Shown in pieces: positions 46,460 to 55,715 of a stretch of 64,000 bases of DNA. Source of the DNA: Nostoc sp. 'Lobaria pulmonaria (5183) cyanobiont' (GTDB taxonomy: Bacteria > Cyanobacteriota > Cyanobacteriia > Cyanobacteriales > Nostocaceae); assembly GCF_002949795.1 (NCBI RefSeq), contig NZ_CP026692.1, forward strand, positions 2,353,501 through 2,417,500, read 5' to 3'. A program made the translations under genes and the position numbers. Numbering within the stretch: the stretch's first letter is position 1; every line of letters begins with the position of its first letter. The notes below the pieces were generated by a model. That model saw nothing but the letters and a program-made list of their open reading frames with translations. It did no database searches and was not told where the DNA came from.

Positions 46460-49400
46460 CTACACCATTGATTTTTCTTCGATAACTGCTTCAGCTTGAT
46501 GTACTAGGTTCCTCAAAGCTTCTAATGTTCCTATATTTACATCCTCCCATAAATTGCGCTTGTGTGCTTCTAATAATTTTTCAGCAATATCACGCAGAGC
46601 ATAAGGGTTCTTTTCCTGAATAAATTCTGACACAACTGGATCGAGTAAATAAGCTTCTACTATGCCTTGATACATATAATCTTCAACACATTTAGCTGTT
46701 GCATCATAGGCGAATAAAAAATCTACAGTCGCCGCCATTTCAAAGGCTCCTTTGTATCCGTGGCGCATAACTCCCGCAATCCACTTAGGATTAACTACGC
46801 GAGAACGATACACCCGTGCAATTTCTTCTTTGAGTTGGCGGACTCGTGGTTGGGCGGGTATAGAATTATCACCAAAATAGGTTTGGGGATTTTTTCCCTG
46901 TAGAGAACGCACGGCCGCTGTTAAGCCACCCTGAAATTGGTAATAATCATCAGAATCAAGTAGGTCGTGTTCACGATTATCTTGATTGTGCAGGACAACT
47001 TGCATTTGCGCCAAGCGTTGCTTGAAGGCTTCGGCATTGGGGATTGGAGACTGAGGATTAAAGTTTTTATCCTCCCCTGCTCCCCCTGCTCCCCCTGCTC
47101 CCCCTGCTCCTGCTCCCGAAGAATAGGCGTAAGAACTCCAGTTAATGTAGGCGCGGGCTAAATCTTCGTCATCTGTCCAGTTTTGCGATTCGATTAAACC
47201 TTGAAGTCCAGCGCCGTAAGCACCTGGACGAGAACCAAAGATGCGATAACGCGATCGCACTACTGCTGCTTCTAAAGTTAATCCTTGGCTTGTCCACAAA
47301 TCAGTTTCTTGGCGAACTGCATCTGCTAGGGGATTTTGTTCTGGCGGTTCATCTAAGTCTGCTACTGCTGACACTGCTTGATCGAATAAGTCAATTAAGT
47401 TGGGAAAAGCATCGCGGAAGAATCCCGAAATTCGCAAGGTGACATCTACACGGGGACGCCCCAAAATCGCTAGAGGCAAAATTTCAAAATCCACTACTCG
47501 CCGCGCTGCACCATCCCATACAGGTTGAACTCCGAGTAAAGCTAATGCTTCGGCAATATCATCACCGCCTGTTCTCATGGTGGCAGTTCCCCACATTGAT
47601 AAACCTAATGTTTTGGGATACTCACCATGTTCTTGTGTGTAATATTCTACGAGGGTTTCAGCAGCTTTTCTCCCAATATCCCAAGCTGTCTCTGTGGGAA
47701 TGGCGCGAATATCGACAGAATAAAAGTTTCTCCCTGTTGGTAGAACTTCTGGGCGGCCGCGTGTGGGTGCGCCAGATGGAGCGCTGGGGACATATCCGCC
47801 ATCGAGTCCGTGTAATAAATGGGTGATTTCTTGATCTGTTTGTTGTAAAGCGGGAAGCAGGCGATCGCGTATCCAGGTAGAGACGCGATTCATCGCGTCT
47901 GTGCTGAGTGGGGAGACGCGATGAATCGCGTCTGTACAAGAGTCCTGATTTATTAGTTGTTCTACTAAAAGGGCGGCGTGTTCTTCTAGGACTTCGACGA
48001 TATCGCCGAGGGTACGGCATTCTGTGCCATTGACTATTGAGTATTCACCACTAGTCATTGACAAATCTGCGGTGAGGGGATCGAAGTCTAGTCCCCAATC
48101 TTGAGCTATGGCACGAGTAATACCTGAAGAATGGCGATTGGGGATGCGAGCGATCGCTACTATTAAATCCCTTAATTGCCGTCCTTGAGGACATTGCCCA
48201 AAGATATGCAAGCCATCGCGGATTTGGGCTTCTTTTAATTCACAAAGATAGCCACCGATAGAATTCAAAATTAAAGATTCAGAATTAAAAATTTCTGTTT
48301 CATAATGGAATCCTAAATCTAGATGGAGATTTTCTTTGATTACCAGTTCGCGGATGCGATCGCGAATCACTGGCAAACGCGAAGGATCTAAGCTGTCCGC
48401 TTCATAATACTCATCAATTAAATTTTCTAACTGTTGCAACGAACCGTAGAGTTCCGCACGAGTCATCGGTGGCGTAAGATGATCTATAATCACCGCTTGA
48501 GCGCGACGTTTGGCTTGAGAACCTTCGCCAGGATCATTCACAATGAACGGGTACAGGTGAGGAAGTGCGCCGAAAGCTACTTCTGGATAACAATTACTCG
48601 ATAAAGCCACACTTTTACCCGGTAGCCATTCTAGATTTCCGTGTTTTCCCACATGAACTACAGCATCAGCACCAAAAGTTTCTCTGACCCAATAGTAGAA
48701 AGCTAAATAAGCATGAGTTGGTTCTAAATCCGGTGCATGATAATTCAAACTGGGGTCATTATCATAACCTCTTGCTGGCTGAATTCCCACGAAAATGTTG
48801 CCGAGTTGAATTCCGGGAACAGCCCAATTTTGGATTTTAGATTTTGGATTTTGGATTGAATCTAAAATTGGTTTGTCCCACCGTTCACTAATACCTTGCT
48901 GCACTGCTGGCGGTAATGAAGCGAAATATTCTTGATATTCTTCCCAAGAAACACTTTGGTGTACCGGAAGCCATTCTTGACCTTCCGGATCGTTAGTTAC
49001 GCCAGCTGTCAGCCGTTGAATCAACTCGTCTCCTTGAGCAGGTGGATTTTCTACTTCATAACCAGCCAGATGTAGAGCTTGCAGGATTTCTACACAACTA
49101 GCTGGGGTGTCGAGTCCCACACCATTGGCGAGGCGGCCATTGCGGTTGGGGTAGTTTGCCAGAATCAGGGCAATTCGCCGTTCTTGGGGTGGTTTAGAAC
49201 GCAGACGCGCCCAATTTGCTGCTAGTTTAGCAACGAATTCGATGCGATCGCTCACTGGTTCATAAATTACCACATCTGTTTCTAAATGGGGATTACGAGT
49301 TTGCAATGCTTTAAAAGACACAGCACGAGTAATAATCCGCCCATCTACTTCTGGTAGCGCCACATTCATCCCAATATCGCGGGGAGAAAGCCCTTGAAAT

Positions 49401-50638
49401 TGTGACTCCCACTGCTCAATTGACCCGCCACTGAGGATCACCTGCAACACAGGCACATCTAATTTTTGCCATAGGTCGGTTTGGGGTGTTTCGCTTTCCA
49501 AGCGTGCTAGAGAAAAACTGGTGGTATTTAGCAGCACAGCGATTGATTCAGCTTCTTTAGGTTGGAAAAATTCACTCAACTCAACTTGAACATCTGGTTC
49601 ACGCAATGAAGAAACAAATACTGGCACTGGTTGTAAATTTTTCTGTACCAAAGCTTCGCATAAAGCATCAATTACTTTAGTGTTTCCCGCTAAATAATGA
49701 GCGCGGTAGAAAAGGATGCCGATTTTGGGTATGGGGCATGGGGCATGGGGCATTGGGTATTGGAACCCTTGAGCTTCTGAGGTGGATGAACGGAGTTCTG
49801 ATGTGGATTCATCCAGTTCAAAGGTGGATGAACGGAGTTCCGAGGTGGATTCATCCAGTTCAAAGGTGGATGAACGGAGTTCTGAGGTGGATTCATCCAG
49901 TTCAAAGGTGGATGAACGGAGTTCCGAGGTGGATTCATCCAGTTCAAAGGTGGATGAACGGAGTTCTGAGGTGGATTCATCCAGTTCAAAGGTGGATGAA
50001 CGAGTCTCTGAGGTGGATGAACGGAGTTCTAACTCTCTTCTACCCCTCTGCTCCCCTGCTCCCCTGCTCCCCTGCTCCCCACTCCCCACTCCCCACTCAT
50101 ACAATCCCACACGCGGAATTGGTTGTGGTGGTGGGGGATTATATGCAGTTAATAAGCAACTATCGGAGATAAATTGCAGAGCATTAACGAAATTTTCCAC
50201 GCCGCCTTCGCTAAAATACTGCCATACTTGGTTAACAACACCCAAGGGCACGGTAGACTGGGAAATTAAATCGGGATCAAAAGCGTCATCCCCTGGCATT
50301 ACAATGAGGGTTCTACCATTACGTTGCACAATTTCTTGCACTACTTCTAAGCCATAACCCCAGTAAGAACGTCCTCCTAACAGGCGCAAAATAATTACTT
50401 GAGCATGTTCTAAAACTTGCTCTCCGTAAGTATCTATACTTAATTGTTGCTGCAACTGCAAAAGGTTGGCGACTCTTAATGCAGGAAAGCTTACAGGTAA
50501 CTTTGTAACCGCAGCTGCCAAGGTTTGAATGTCGGTATCAGCAGCTGTAATCAACACGAAAGGCGCTGGAGTTTGTTCTATAAAAATTAAACCCTCTGAC
50601 TGATTCCATCCACCCGATGTGCTACTTGTACGATGCAT
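46460..50638 (-). CDS. cobN: cobaltochelatase subunit CobN, with in-frame repeat insertions
   Basis: A 1392-residue large chelatase subunit inserting cobalt in cobalamin synthesis (CobN/BchH superfamily). Typical segments include LGGRSYWGYGLE, LANYPNRNGRLANGVGLDTPASC (read as two parts), GNIFVGIQPARGYD, DAVVHVGKHGNLEWLPGKS, and the C-terminal MRHGYKGAFEMAATVDFLF. The frame is open throughout although at least six intergenic-type repeats lie inside it (residues about 180-201, 204-286, 290-301, 590-603, 780-793, 897-923 and 1172-1201). All fall between conserved blocks, so the protein is probably functional. No cobalamin riboswitch is visible in the 89-bp upstream gap. Confidence 0.92.
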   Translation of the reverse strand: MHRTSSTSGGWNQSEGLIFIEQTPAPFVLITAADTDIQTLAAAVTKLPVSFPALRVANLLQLQQQLSIDTYGEQVLEHAQVIILRLLGGRSYWGYGLEVVQEIVQRNGRTLIVMPGDDAFDPDLISQSTVPLGVVNQVWQYFSEGGVENFVNALQFISDSCLLTAYNPPPPQPIPRVGLYEWGVGSGEQGSRGAGEQRGRRELELRSSTSETRSSTFELDESTSELRSSTFELDESTSELRSSTFELDESTSELRSSTFELDESTSELRSSTFELDESTSELRSSTSEAQGFQYPMPHAPCPIPKIGILFYRAHYLAGNTKVIDALCEALVQKNLQPVPVFVSSLREPDVQVELSEFFQPKEAESIAVLLNTTSFSLARLESETPQTDLWQKLDVPVLQVILSGGSIEQWESQFQGLSPRDIGMNVALPEVDGRIITRAVSFKALQTRNPHLETDVVIYEPVSDRIEFVAKLAANWARLRSKPPQERRIALILANYPNRNGRLANGVGLDTPASCVEILQALHLAGYEVENPPAQGDELIQRLTAGVTNDPEGQEWLPVHQSVSWEEYQEYFASLPPAVQQGISERWDKPILDSIQNPKSKIQNWAVPGIQLGNIFVGIQPARGYDNDPSLNYHAPDLEPTHAYLAFYYWVRETFGADAVVHVGKHGNLEWLPGKSVALSSNCYPEVAFGALPHLYPFIVNDPGEGSQAKRRAQAVIIDHLTPPMTRAELYGSLQQLENLIDEYYEADSLDPSRLPVIRDRIRELVIKENLHLDLGFHYETEIFNSESLILNSIGGYLCELKEAQIRDGLHIFGQCPQGRQLRDLIVAIARIPNRHSSGITRAIAQDWGLDFDPLTADLSMTSGEYSIVNGTECRTLGDIVEVLEEHAALLVEQLINQDSCTDAIHRVSPLSTDAMNRVSTWIRDRLLPALQQTDQEITHLLHGLDGGYVPSAPSGAPTRGRPEVLPTGRNFYSVDIRAIPTETAWDIGRKAAETLVEYYTQEHGEYPKTLGLSMWGTATMRTGGDDIAEALALLGVQPVWDGAARRVVDFEILPLAILGRPRVDVTLRISGFFRDAFPNLIDLFDQAVSAVADLDEPPEQNPLADAVRQETDLWTSQGLTLEAAVVRSRYRIFGSRPGAYGAGLQGLIESQNWTDDEDLARAYINWSSYAYSSGAGAGGAGGAGGAGEDKNFNPQSPIPNAEAFKQRLAQMQVVLHNQDNREHDLLDSDDYYQFQGGLTAAVRSLQGKNPQTYFGDNSIPAQPRVRQLKEEIARVYRSRVVNPKWIAGVMRHGYKGAFEMAATVDFLFAYDATAKCVEDYMYQGIVEAYLLDPVVSEFIQEKNPYALRDIAEKLLEAHKRNLWEDVNIGTLEALRNLVHQAEAVIEEKSMV
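47037..47125. repeat. in-frame CTCCCCCTG-type repeat inside cobN
   Basis: CTCCCCCTG/CTCCCCTG units encode a Gly/Ala run (GAGAGGAGGAGGAGED) and an adjacent FNPQSPIPN, the same 'ctgctccccctgctcc' repeat seen between genes. Confidence 0.75.
47872..47950. repeat. palindromic GTAGAGACGCGAT repeats inside cobN
   Basis: Two inverted units GAGACGCGATTCATCGCGTCT and GAGACGCGATGAATCGCGTCT (each palindromic; given without flanks as 19-20-mers GAGACGCGATTCATCGCGTC and GAGACGCGATGAATCGCGTC) lie in frame and encode DAIHRVSPLSTDAMNRV. The same palindrome occurs intergenically at 52784-52851. Confidence 0.8.
49781..50030. repeat. 42-bp minisatellite inside cobN, 5 full units plus a partial
   Basis: Units starting at 49781, 49823, 49865, 49907 and 49949 (partial from 49991) begin GGTGGATGAACGGAGTTC. 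On the minus strand each encodes the 14-residue peptide FELDESTSELRSST. Each unit contains an inner dyad (GGATGAA...TTCATCC). Confidence 0.92.
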
Positions 50639-50727
50639 AATCCTGTCTTACCGTTTTAAAATTGTTGGTTAGTAGATAATCAAAACAAACTTTTTTCCCC
50701 GGATTTAGCCCCCTCTCACCAAAATGA

Positions 50728-52772
50728 TTGAAAATGCTTAGTTCTCCTGATTTGAGCTTTTCTCGAACCTTGCCTATTGTTGTATTTAATCAGCTTGGGG
50801 AATTGTTAGAACAGATGGCTCAAAGGGTGGAAAGTGCCGCTCTGGTACTGACAGAAGCTGTGCTGGTGCGGATTTGCATACCTGTGGAGTGGCAAAGGCA
50901 AAGGTTTACGCTAGTGGTTTGTGAGCAGTTTAGTGCGCTCTTGGTAGGAAACTTTGAGGAGGAGCAGGGGAGCAGGGGAGCAGGGGAGCAAGGAATTTAC
51001 TCGGCACTCAATGCTCAGTTGACGTTTAATTTGGAGGCGATCGCTTCTTTTATCTACGAATTGAGAGATTTGTTTGAGTGCGATTCTTATACTCACCAAA
51101 ATCTCGAACGCTATCGGCAAATTATTAGACCTAATGATGCTACGCTCCAAAGTCAATTCTCGCTGTTGTTATTAGAATATCTTTTAACTCAGCCAAACCA
51201 AGAAATAATAGCAGATCCAAGCCCAATTGGGCCGGCAGTTTATATCTGTCAGCCAGTAGAAGATGCTTTAAAAAAACAGATTTCCCAAGAGCGGTTATTA
51301 AATCAGGTAACAACACAGATCCGCAAAAGCCTGGATTTGCCCGTGATTATGGCAACGGCAATTACACAGGTGCGTGAGTTTCTAGAATTAGACAGATTAG
51401 TAATCTATAAATTTGCAGGTTCCCAAGTTAAGGCTCGACAATACCAGTCTGACATTATTCCCCTCAATGAAACGGCATTACCAACAGATATAGAACCATC
51501 AGTTAGGGAACCTGCTGAAATCTATTTTTCTATACACGAGAACAACGGTAAACACTCGCCTTTTGTATCAGTCAATAATCAACCTTTACTAGGAGACTGC
51601 CAAAAGAATGGAGGTTATATTGTCTATGAAGCCCGTGCTACAGATGCTATTACATCGGTGTTGAATTACACGGAAAAAAATTGCTTTATCCGCACCTCTC
51701 AGTGTTGGGAGAAGTATCGCCAAGGCTTTACTTTAGCTGTGGATGATGTCGAAAAAACTTATGCTCTGGAAGAGTGTTTATTGAATTTTTTAAGGGAATG
51801 CCAAGTTAGGGCTAAGTTGGCTGCACCGATTATGTTTGAGGATAAACTGTGGGGATTGCTGATTGCTCATCAGTGCGATCGCCCTCACGAGTGGAATGAT
51901 AGCGAAAAAAACTTGCTGGTTGCGATCGCAGAACAATTAGCGATCGCTATTCACCAAGCAGAGTTAATGCAAACTCTCACCCAAGAAAAACAAAATCTCG
52001 AACAACGAGTTATTGAGCGGACAATGGCCTTACGCGTGCTCTCCTCGCTGCGGAAGCTGCTAGCCGGATCAAAAGTGAATTTCTCGCTACTATCAGTCAT
52101 GAATTGCTCACGCCTTTAACTTATGTGATTGGGATGTCTTCGACGTTATTACGCTGGCCTTTGGGTGAATTGAGTCAACGACAACGGGGTTATCTGCAAA
52201 CCATCCACGACAGTGGAGAACATTTATTAGAAATGATTAATGACATTCTCGATTTATCGCAAATCGAGGCTGGTAAGACAGCTTTAAATATTTCAGAATT
52301 TTCTTTGGTGAATGTTGCCGAAAATGCTATGAAGTCACTGCGAAAAAAAGCAACGAGCGAACAAATTAATCTTATACTTGATTTGCAAATCAATCCCAGG
52401 CGCGATCGCTTTACCGCCGATGCCGAACGAGTAGAACAAATTATTTTGAATTTGTTAAATAATGCGATTAAATTCACCCCTGAAAGTGGTAGCGTTACTT
52501 TACGTCTTTGGGTGGAAGATAATACTGCTATTTTTCAAGTGGAAGATACCGGGATTGGCATTCCCGAAGAACAATTACCATTACTGTTTGAGAAATTTCA
52601 ACAACTCGATACACCTTATCGCCGCCGCTACGAAGGCACTGGGCTGGGACTGGCTTTAACTAAACAACTTGTAGAACTTCATCGAGGTCGAATTGAAGTA
52701 GAATCAACTGTAAGTATTGGCTCGATTTTTACTATATGGATACCAACTCAAGCAGTGAGAGTGGTGAGTTAG
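50728..52772 (+). pseudogene. GAF-domain histidine kinase split by a frameshift
   Basis: The first frame (50728-52119, 463 codons) has an unknown N-terminal domain, an in-frame repeat insertion (EEQGSRGAGEQG, residues 78-89), a GAF domain (about 195-415) and a coiled-coil segment. The second frame (52104-52772) has the dimerisation helix, N-box LNLLNNAIKF, and DTGIGIP and GTGLGLA boxes. At 52036-52037 the frame shifts: RTMALR is followed out of frame by ALLAAEAASRIKSEFLATISHEL, so the phosphoacceptor His (52098-52100) lies before the second frame's first start. Restoring one base yields a normal 681-residue kinase. The GAF resembles cyanobacteriochromes, with Cys350 and Cys319. It may be a real null allele or a sequencing error. 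Confidence 0.72.
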
Positions 52773-52783
52773 GAGTTAAGCAA

Positions 52784-52851
52784 GAGACGCGATGAATCGC
52801 CGTCTTTACAATAATCGATATTTTGTAGAGACGGCGATTTATCGCGTCTTT
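52784..52851. terminator. long palindrome after the kinase gene
   Basis: AGACGCGATGAATCGCCGTC (52785 on) pairs with GACGGCGATTTATCGCGTCT (to 52850), followed by TTTG. It is a dispersed GTAGAGACG-type palindrome that could end transcription from either convergent gene. Confidence 0.6.
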
Positions 52852-52867
52852 GTGATGATTTATTTCT

Positions 52868-53698
52868 TCAATTTGAGGCTAGGCTAATGAGCATTTTTTC
52901 AAAAATTCTCAATATTGGCTCCTCTCCATTGTCTCTAATAAAAAGGCTAAAATTTGGATGAGAGTTGATTTCAATTAACCAATATTGATTATCTCGATCT
53001 AAGACGATATCAAAACCACCATAATCAATGTCTAACTCTTGAAAAACTGGTTGAGCAAAATTAGTAATTTCTGATAGTATTTGTGGATCGTTGATATATT
53101 TGGCTTTCGCACCATCCCAGTGTAGAGGACTGAGATTACCGACAAATTTGGCATCAGTTATATCTTTTTCATAAAGCAAAACTAACTCTTTATTTAAGAA
53201 AACCGCTCTATATTCAGATTTTATGTGAATAAATTCTTGAGCAAGAGCGACGTAATCATACTTATTATTAATAGTAAAAATTTCTTTTAAAGCAGTTTCA
53301 ATTTCATTTAGATTATCACATAAAAAGACATTATGTCCGCCCGCACCAGAATTTCTTTTAATAATCACTGGTGTTTCAAAATTTTCTTTTATTTCTAATA
53401 CGATATCTGGAATAGTTGGAAATTTTAAGTAAATCTTATATTGGCTGTCACAAAAAGGCGAAAGAAAACCTACTGTCCGAGGAAGGTTAACTTTTTTATT
53501 TAAAACATGATAAGTGTATTCTTTGTCTTTGATAAGGTGTGCTACTGCTTGATTAAGTAACGGAGTGCTATAGTTACAAAAATAATGCTGTTTACTATTC
53601 AATTTTATTTTGATTAAGTTTTCAGATGGATGAAGGATTTCATAGCTGATGTTTAAGTTTTTACAAGCTTTGAGCAGTAGCGAAATGTTGTTTAACAT
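52868..53698 (-). CDS. ATP-grasp (RimK-like) ligase of unknown substrate
   Basis: A 276-residue protein with an ATP-grasp core: PVIIKRNSGAGGHNVFLCDN as the nucleotide-loop region (about residues 108-127), ALAQEFIHIKSEYRAVFL, and metal ligands in GGFDIVLDRDNQYWLIEINSHPNF (given by key parts: GFDIV and LIEINSHPNF). Such enzymes couple carboxylates to amines in peptide modification or amino-acid ligation. No obvious precursor peptide is adjacent, so a RiPP role is not supported. It is rather AT-rich compared with neighbours. It is same-strand and 83 bp downstream of the Pro-rich membrane protein gene. Confidence 0.8.
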   Translation of the reverse strand: MLNNISLLLKACKNLNISYEILHPSENLIKIKLNSKQHYFCNYSTPLLNQAVAHLIKDKEYTYHVLNKKVNLPRTVGFLSPFCDSQYKIYLKFPTIPDIVLEIKENFETPVIIKRNSGAGGHNVFLCDNLNEIETALKEIFTINNKYDYVALAQEFIHIKSEYRAVFLNKELVLLYEKDITDAKFVGNLSPLHWDGAKAKYINDPQILSEITNFAQPVFQELDIDYGGFDIVLDRDNQYWLIEINSHPNFSLFIRDNGEEPILRIFEKMLISLASN

Positions 53699-53781
53699 AA
53701 ATACTTAAAGTTAAACGTCTAAATTACGAATTACGAATTACGTAGCTTGCTTCTCGCCTTTAGCGAGTATTACGAATTATT

Positions 53782-54657
53782 TTAACTTGCTGTTTGCCGT
53801 TTAAAAATTACTATCTCAGTCCCAACAATCGGGTTACGAGCTATTAGCCTATTTTGGGAATCAGTAATTTCTAAATGGGTAAAATCAAGTTCTTGAGAGC
53901 GTTGTAATATCTTTGCAGCTAGTTTGTCTTGCTGAGATTCATTGAGAGTGTACCAATCATCACTAATTTTGACAGTCAAGTTACTTGTACGGAAGTTAGC
54001 TTGAATTGACTTTATCAGACCAGAGGCAATGCGATCGCTAATTTCGACTACCTGATTTTCAATAGCCGCAATCAAGGCTTGTTCAGGTGTCAATTCTATG
54101 ATTGGTGTCGGCGTTGGCGTTGGCGTAGGAATTGGTTCCGGTGACGGTGACGGCGTTGGTGGCGTAGTTTGTACTTCTGGCGGCGGCGTAATTTCCTCTG
54201 GTGGCTGTGGTTCTGGTGCGACTGACTCCGGTGGAGTAGTTACCCTTGGTGTTGGTATCGGAACCTCTTCAACTGGAGGAACAGTTGCTACTTCCGTAGG
54301 TTTACCAGTAAAGATAGTCGTAGTTGTCCAAACGAGAATTACAGCAATTCCAGTAACAATTCCCGTCAAAGCTGTATCTGATAACTTTGTTGACAAATTT
54401 GATGGTAAAAACAAGCGGATTGTCCTTAACAGTCCACCCCACCACAACTGAAGCTGCTGAAAAAAACCAGGTTTTTCCTCAGTCCCAGGTTGGGGTGCTG
54501 TCTCCAGTTTTTCCACCGTTACTTCTAGAACCCCAATCGTCCCTTGAAGAAGTTGGATAATTTTAGTCTTCCAAAATGGCTGAACTCTCTGGTAAGGTTT
54601 TTGGGGAGGTTGATTTACCTTCTTATCCGTCGGTTTTGACTGATTGTCTTGTGACAT
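53782..54657 (-). CDS. Pro-rich single-pass membrane protein, unknown function
   Basis: A 291-residue protein: hydrophilic N-terminus, an amphipathic stretch, one transmembrane helix (about residues 97-115, ALTGIVTGIAVILVWTTTT), a Pro/Thr/Glu-rich linker (120-190, TPTPTPTPTP), and a C-terminal globular domain (about 195-291, LTPEQALIAAIENQVVEI...ANFRTSNLTVKISDDWY). The topology suggests an anchored periplasmic domain. I do not recognise the family. The long linker makes a shadow frame on the other strand. Confidence 0.75.
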   Translation of the reverse strand: MSQDNQSKPTDKKVNQPPQKPYQRVQPFWKTKIIQLLQGTIGVLEVTVEKLETAPQPGTEEKPGFFQQLQLWWGGLLRTIRLFLPSNLSTKLSDTALTGIVTGIAVILVWTTTTIFTGKPTEVATVPPVEEVPIPTPRVTTPPESVAPEPQPPEEITPPPEVQTTPPTPSPSPEPIPTPTPTPTPIIELTPEQALIAAIENQVVEISDRIASGLIKSIQANFRTSNLTVKISDDWYTLNESQQDKLAAKILQRSQELDFTHLEITDSQNRLIARNPIVGTEIVIFKRQTAS

Positions 54658-54792
54658 GGAACTTTCACCAAAAGCAGCGAATCAAAGACAAACAACGTAG
54701 ATTATTACTGGTGCTGCCTTCTTTTGCCTTAATGTATCACTTCATTGCTCATTGTTTCCGCTAAACTGACTATTTATTAAATTTGGTGACTT

Positions 54793-55710
54793 ATGAAACT
54801 CAAACGCCGTCAATTTGTATTTTTAAGTAGCATCAGCGCCATTAGTACAGGATTTTTAAGCTGGATGTTTGCTCATCAAAATCATCAAAGTGCTGATATT
54901 AGCGATTCAACAACAGCTATAGCCGCCAACCCAGCCAAAAAAGACTTGTTATTACGTTTTGTGTCTGTAGCAGATACGGGAACTGGGGCTAAAGGACAGT
55001 ATGCTGTGGCTAGAGCGATGAATGCGTATCATCAGAAAAATCCTTATGATTTAGTCGTTTTAGCTGGAGATAACATTTACAATAACGGCGAAATTGAGAA
55101 AATTAATGCAGTTTTTGAGCGTCCTTATCAAGGTTTACTGAAGCAAGGTGTGAAATTTCAGGCTTGTTTAGGCAATCACGATATTCGTACTGATAATGGC
55201 GATCCCCAAGTCAAGTATGCTGGCTTTAATATGAAGGGACGTTACTATACATTTCGCCGTGGAACTGTACAATTTTTCGCTTTAGATACTAACAGTAATG
55301 CTGATTGGAAAAACCAGCTACCTTGGTTAGAAAAAGAATTAAGTCTTAGTAATGCTCCTTGGAAAGTAGTGTTTGGTCATCATCCAATTTATTCATCGGG
55401 TCAGTATGGGAATAATCCAGATTTTATTAAAACTTTCACTCCTCTATTTCAAAAATACGGCGTTCAACTTTATATCAATGGTCACGAACATAGTTATGAA
55501 CGCACTCGTGCTATTAATGGTACAACTTACTTAATTTGTGGCGCGGGTGCTGGTAATCGTCCTGTAGGGCGTTCTGAGTGGACAGGGTATTCTACTAGTG
55601 ATTTAAGTTTTGCCTCTTATGAAGTGTATAAAGATAGAATAGAAATAAGTGCGATCGCTACTAATAATCGCGTTTTTGATAAAGGTATTATTCAGTTAAA
55701 ATCAGCGTAA
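54793..55710 (+). CDS. metallophosphoesterase (purple acid phosphatase-like), Tat-type signal
   Basis: A 305-residue calcineurin-like phosphatase. The N-terminus KLKRRQFVFLSSISAISTGF carries a twin-arginine RRQF motif and hydrophobic core, predicting export via Tat. Metal motifs in order: VADTGTG, AGDNIYNNG, LGNHDI, GHHPIYSSG, and NGHEHSYER. Substrates of such enzymes include phosphomonoesters or cyclic nucleotides. The stop is 5 bp before the ptuA start on the same strand, so transcriptional coupling to the defence genes is likely, although an exported enzyme would not act with them directly. Confidence 0.88.
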   Translation: MKLKRRQFVFLSSISAISTGFLSWMFAHQNHQSADISDSTTAIAANPAKKDLLLRFVSVADTGTGAKGQYAVARAMNAYHQKNPYDLVVLAGDNIYNNGEIEKINAVFERPYQGLLKQGVKFQACLGNHDIRTDNGDPQVKYAGFNMKGRYYTFRRGTVQFFALDTNSNADWKNQLPWLEKELSLSNAPWKVVFGHHPIYSSGQYGNNPDFIKTFTPLFQKYGVQLYINGHEHSYERTRAINGTTYLICGAGAGNRPVGRSEWTGYSTSDLSFASYEVYKDRIEISAIATNNRVFDKGIIQLKSA

Positions 55711-55715
55711 TTATT

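Noticed and set aside
49690-50357. Several open frames within the cobN minisatellite on both strands
   Set aside because: The 42-bp period keeps all frames open; the cobN frame explains the region.
50639-50727. Cobalamin riboswitch upstream of cobN
   Set aside because: The gap is only 89 bp, with no recognisable B12-box or extended structure.
54098-54451. Gly/Val-rich plus-strand open frame
   Set aside because: It is the antisense shadow of the Pro/Thr-rich linker of the membrane protein gene.
52868-54657. RiPP cluster built on the ATP-grasp gene
   Set aside because: No short precursor gene with a leader and core is adjacent, and the neighbour is a long Pro-rich membrane protein.
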